Assembly: GCA_905221325.1 (NCBI GenBank)
Contig: CAJNCS010000001.1
Span: forward strand, 233,278-297,277
Length of the DNA stretch: 64,000 nucleotides
Direction: 5' to 3'
Source of the DNA: a bacterium
GTDB taxonomy: Bacteria; Bacillota; Bacilli; Lactobacillales; Streptococcaceae
Position numbers and translations under genes: made by a program. Of this stretch, positions 61,820 through 64,000 are shown one piece after another (the stretch's first letter is position 1; each line of letters starts with the position of its first letter). A model generated the notes under the pieces. The model did not search any database. It was given only the letters and a program-made list of their open reading frames with translations, and had not been told where the DNA came from.

Positions 61820-62179
61820 ATGATTTTATTGAAAATAGCAGCTATTTTATTGTTGGTATTAACCCTCGTGGTCTCCATCATTGTAACAAAACTTTTTAAA
61901 CTGAAAAAACTAGGACTGAATTTTGCGGATTTAGCTTTTCCACTTTTGGTATTTGAGTACTATCTGATTACTGCTAAAGCCTTTACCCACAACTTTCTAC
62001 CGCGACTTGGTGTTGCACTTTCACTCTTAGCAATTCTCCTTGTAGTCTTTTTCCTTGTCAAAAAACGAAGTTTTTATTACCCTAAATTCATCAAATTCTT
62101 CTGGAGAACTGGTTTTCTCCTAACCTTAGTCCTCTATATCGCTATGATTGTCGAGTTAATCATGCTCACACCCCAATAA
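61820..62179 (+). CDS. DUF3397 membrane protein
   Basis: A 119-residue protein with four membrane helices (MILLKIAAILLLVLTLVVSI, LAFPLLVFEYYLITAKAF, LGVALSLLAILLVVFFLV, FWRTGFLLTLVLYIAMIVEL), matching DUF3397. The role is unknown. An ATG two codons earlier touches the -10 box, so the second is chosen. Confidence 0.82.
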   Translation: MILLKIAAILLLVLTLVVSIIVTKLFKLKKLGLNFADLAFPLLVFEYYLITAKAFTHNFLPRLGVALSLLAILLVVFFLVKKRSFYYPKFIKFFWRTGFLLTLVLYIAMIVELIMLTPQ

Positions 62180-62180
62180 A

Positions 62181-62214
62181 TCCCTAGAACAACTGATTCT
62201 AGGGATTTTAATTT
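62181..62214 (+). terminator. Terminator of the DUF3397 gene
   Basis: TCCCTAGAA (62181-62189) and TTCTAGGGA (62197-62205) followed by TTTTAATTT, directly after the stop codon. Confidence 0.85.
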
Positions 62215-62388
62215 ATGGAAATTTGAATGAAAATTCCCCTACTAGTCTTGACAATGAGCCGGATCTAAAATGCCATTTTCAAAACTTCAAAAATAAATTC
62301 TTTTCACTTCGAACATAACGAAAGAGAGAATCAGATTGGTTCGCTCTTTTACTTAGTTGGATGTCTCCTACTACAGTTGATAAAAATG
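62206..62388. other. Intergenic stretch without a recognised gene
   Basis: No ORF of note on either strand and no known streptococcal repeat (BOX or RUP) recognised. AT-rich with one TTGACA-like hexamer near 62254; no convincing -10 box follows. It separates two genes pointing toward each other. Confidence 0.4.
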
Positions 62389-62428
62389 CAAGAACCCCAG
62401 ATAGCCTTGAGCCATCTGGGGTTCTTGT
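62389..62428. terminator. Terminator of the serine-rich repeat gene
   Basis: AAGAACCCCAGAT with ATCTGGGGTTCTT (62389-62428), with T-rich flanks on both strands. Confidence 0.85.
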
Positions 62429-62479
62429 TTTCATCGCTAAAATGATATCAACAATTTCATTTTAGTCAATTTCTAGGAC

Positions 62480-64000
62480 TTAGTCTTCTAAATCCATCTC
62501 AGAAGCTGCTGATTTCTTCTTCTTGCCAAGAAGAGATGCAGTTGCCAAGGCAGCTACTCCTAATCCAAGACCAGCAAATTGATTACTTGCAGTTCCTGTA
62601 TTTGGAAGTTTTCTACCGTTTGAATGTCCTGGTGCAGCAGGTTGTTGAACAGGAGCCTGTGAGTGGTTCAAAGCGCTTGAGATTGAAGCACTATCAGACA
62701 AGCTAGCTGAGGCGTTTGCACTATCGCTCAATGATGTACTTACAGAAACACTGTGTGAAGCTGAATCGCTTGCAGTTCCTGAATTTGATACACTACCTGG
62801 GCCATTGCTTGTACTTGCTGAGTGGAAGCCTCCACCTGGTGTTGGTGTCTTGCTTGCGTTTGCTGAAGCTGATTGACTTGTGCTTACGCTAGTGCTTACA
62901 GATGCAGAATCGCTTACGCTTGTACTCAATGATGCGCTGGTTGAAGTTGATTCATTTCCTCCAGCATTGCTTGCTGAATTAGAAGCACCGATTGAAGCAG
63001 AGATGCTGTTGCTCAAGCTTGTGCTTACTGATGCAGAGTCACTTGCTGATGCATTCGCTACGCTTGCTGATGCTGATTGGCTTGCGCTTACGCTTGTGCT
63101 TACTGATGCAGAATCGCTTGCTGATGCATTCGCTGCGTTGGCTGATGCTGATTGACTTGCGCTTAGGCTAGTGCTTACAGATGCAGACTCACTTGCGCTT
63201 GTACTCAATGATGCGCTGGTTGAAGTTGATTCATTTCCTCCAGCATTGCTTGCACTGATTGACGTTGAAGTGCTATCGCTCAAGGATACACTTGCTGAAG
63301 TACTGAGTGAAACTGAAGTACTTTCACTTACAGAAGCGAGGTAGCTAGGAAGGTTAAATTCTGGCTTAGATTCGCTTGCTGGTTCACCCTTGCTATAGCT
63401 GAATGAGTTAGATTGTTGTGACGCACTTGTACTCAAACTGCTTGAAACGCTATCGCTAAGTGATTTAGATGTACTTGTGCTGGTACTCAATGATGCACTT
63501 GCCGATGCCGAATCATTTCCTCCAGTATTGCTTGCTGAGTCAGATGTTGAAGCACTGTTGCTTGCACTTGTGCTTGTTGATTCTGATGCACTGATTGAAG
63601 CAGACACGCTGGTGCTCAAGCTTGTGCTTGCTGATTCAGATGCACTGATTGATGCGGATACGCTGTTACTCAAGCTTGTGCTTGCTGATTGGCTCGCACT
63701 GATTGATGCGGATACGCTGTTGCTCATGCTTGTGCTTGCTGATTGACTCGCACTGATTGAGGCAGACACGCTGTTGCTCAAGCTTGTGCTTGCTGATTCA
63801 GATGCACTGATTGAAGCAGATACGCTGTTGCTCAAGCTTGTGCTTGCTGATTGGCTAGCACTAATTGAAGCAGAGATGCTGTTGCTCATGCTTGTTGAAT
63901 CAGATACAGACGCACTTGTTGATGCTGAGGCACTGTTGCTTGCGCTTGTACTTACTGAGTTAGAAGCACTGATTGAAGCAGAGATGCTGTTGCTCATGCT
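62480..64000 (-). CDS. Serine-rich repeat LPXTG adhesin, C-terminal part (runs off the right edge)
   Basis: 506 residues of the C-terminus are in the window and the frame continues beyond it. Nearly all is SASxSASxS-type repeat, the heavily O-glycosylated stalk of Fap1/GspB/PsrP-like adhesins exported by the accessory Sec (SecA2/Y2) system. Two breaks are seen: a Glu/Pro-containing segment near [17 protein letters not shown] and a Gly/Pro segment [25 protein letters not shown] precedes the membrane anchor, followed by [14 protein letters not shown], longer and more acidic than the usual basic tail. The ligand-binding region is not in the window. Confidence 0.92.
   Translation of the reverse strand, partial: SMSNSISASISASNSVSTSASNSASASTSASVSDSTSMSNSISASISASQSASTSLSNSVSASISASESASTSLSNSVSASISASQSASTSMSNSVSASISASQSASTSLSNSVSASISASESASTSLSTSVSASISASESTSTSASNSASTSDSASNTGGNDSASASASLSTSTSTSKSLSDSVSSSLSTSASQQSNSFSYSKGEPASESKPEFNLPSYLASVSESTSVSLSTSASVSLSDSTSTSISASNAGGNESTSTSASLSTSASESASVSTSLSASQSASANAANASASDSASVSTSVSASQSASASVANASASDSASVSTSLSNSISASIGASNSASNAGGNESTSTSASLSTSVSDSASVSTSVSTSQSASANASKTPTPGGGFHSASTSNGPGSVSNSGTASDSASHSVSVSTSLSDSANASASLSDSASISSALNHSQAPVQQPAAPGHSNGRKLPNTGTASNQFAGLGLGVAALATASLLGKKKKSAASEMDLED

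Noticed and set aside
62880..63746. Plus-strand Leu/Ala-rich reading frames
   Set aside because: They are antisense images of the serine-rich repeat gene and have no ribosome site.

Overview
This window is a low-GC Firmicute chromosome segment from a mitis-group Streptococcus. The gene order alaS, murB-potABCD, pst, spx, hemW, hprK-lgt and rpsU/nagB/queA, with YSIRK-like and LPXTG surface proteins and a serine-rich repeat adhesin, fits S. mitis/S. oralis, close to S. pneumoniae. Species is an inference from recalled synteny, not from a search.

Positions 1-24.8 kb are core genome, nearly all on the minus strand: an alanine T-box operon (LURP-one-like gene and alaS, cut by the window edge), murB and the polyamine importer potABCD, a YhfC-type membrane protease, acetolactate decarboxylase with a divergent MocR-type regulator, an amino-acid-binding lipoprotein, the phosphate operon pstSCAB1B2-phoU, an spx/UPF0223/IMPase/RsmF-like operon, a hemW/thioesterase/NagD/TIGR01906 operon, an hprK-lgt-DUF948-YtxH operon and rpsU.

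Positions 24,809-52,430 (27,622 bp) are a complete integrative and conjugative element of the TnGBS type. It has an ISLre2-family DDE transposase and no tyrosine or serine integrase. Its ends are imperfect 23-bp inverted repeats (18/23 matching), flanked by a perfect 9-bp duplication (AACTAGTTA), and it sits 16 bp upstream of the -35 box of the rpsU promoter, which is the known target rule of this family. Inside are a MOBP relaxase and accessory protein, a probable oriT, a pCF10-like (Prg/Pcf) type IV secretion system, an antigen I/II-like and a PrgC-like wall-anchored protein, small regulators, and a RepA_N replication initiator with iterons inside its own gene. Less expected items are a predicted small RNA at the left end, a lone plus-strand membrane-protein gene inside the transfer operon, and a small winged-helix-like gene just upstream of repA.

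Between the right end of the element and nagB lies one AT-rich gene coding for an FRG domain joined to a C-terminal HEPN-like segment with an RNxxxH motif, a candidate defence or toxin gene.

Positions 53.8-64 kb return to core genes: nagB with a NagR-type operator, divergent queA, a B3/B4-domain protein, a MarR regulator, a YihY/BrkB membrane protein, an operon of ytqA-mnmM-small ORF-Na+/H+ antiporter, DUF3397, and the C-terminal part of a serine-rich repeat adhesin that runs off the right edge. Three operon heads (hemW, ytqA, DUF3397) appear to be leaderless: the -10 box ends 6 or 7 nt before the start codon.
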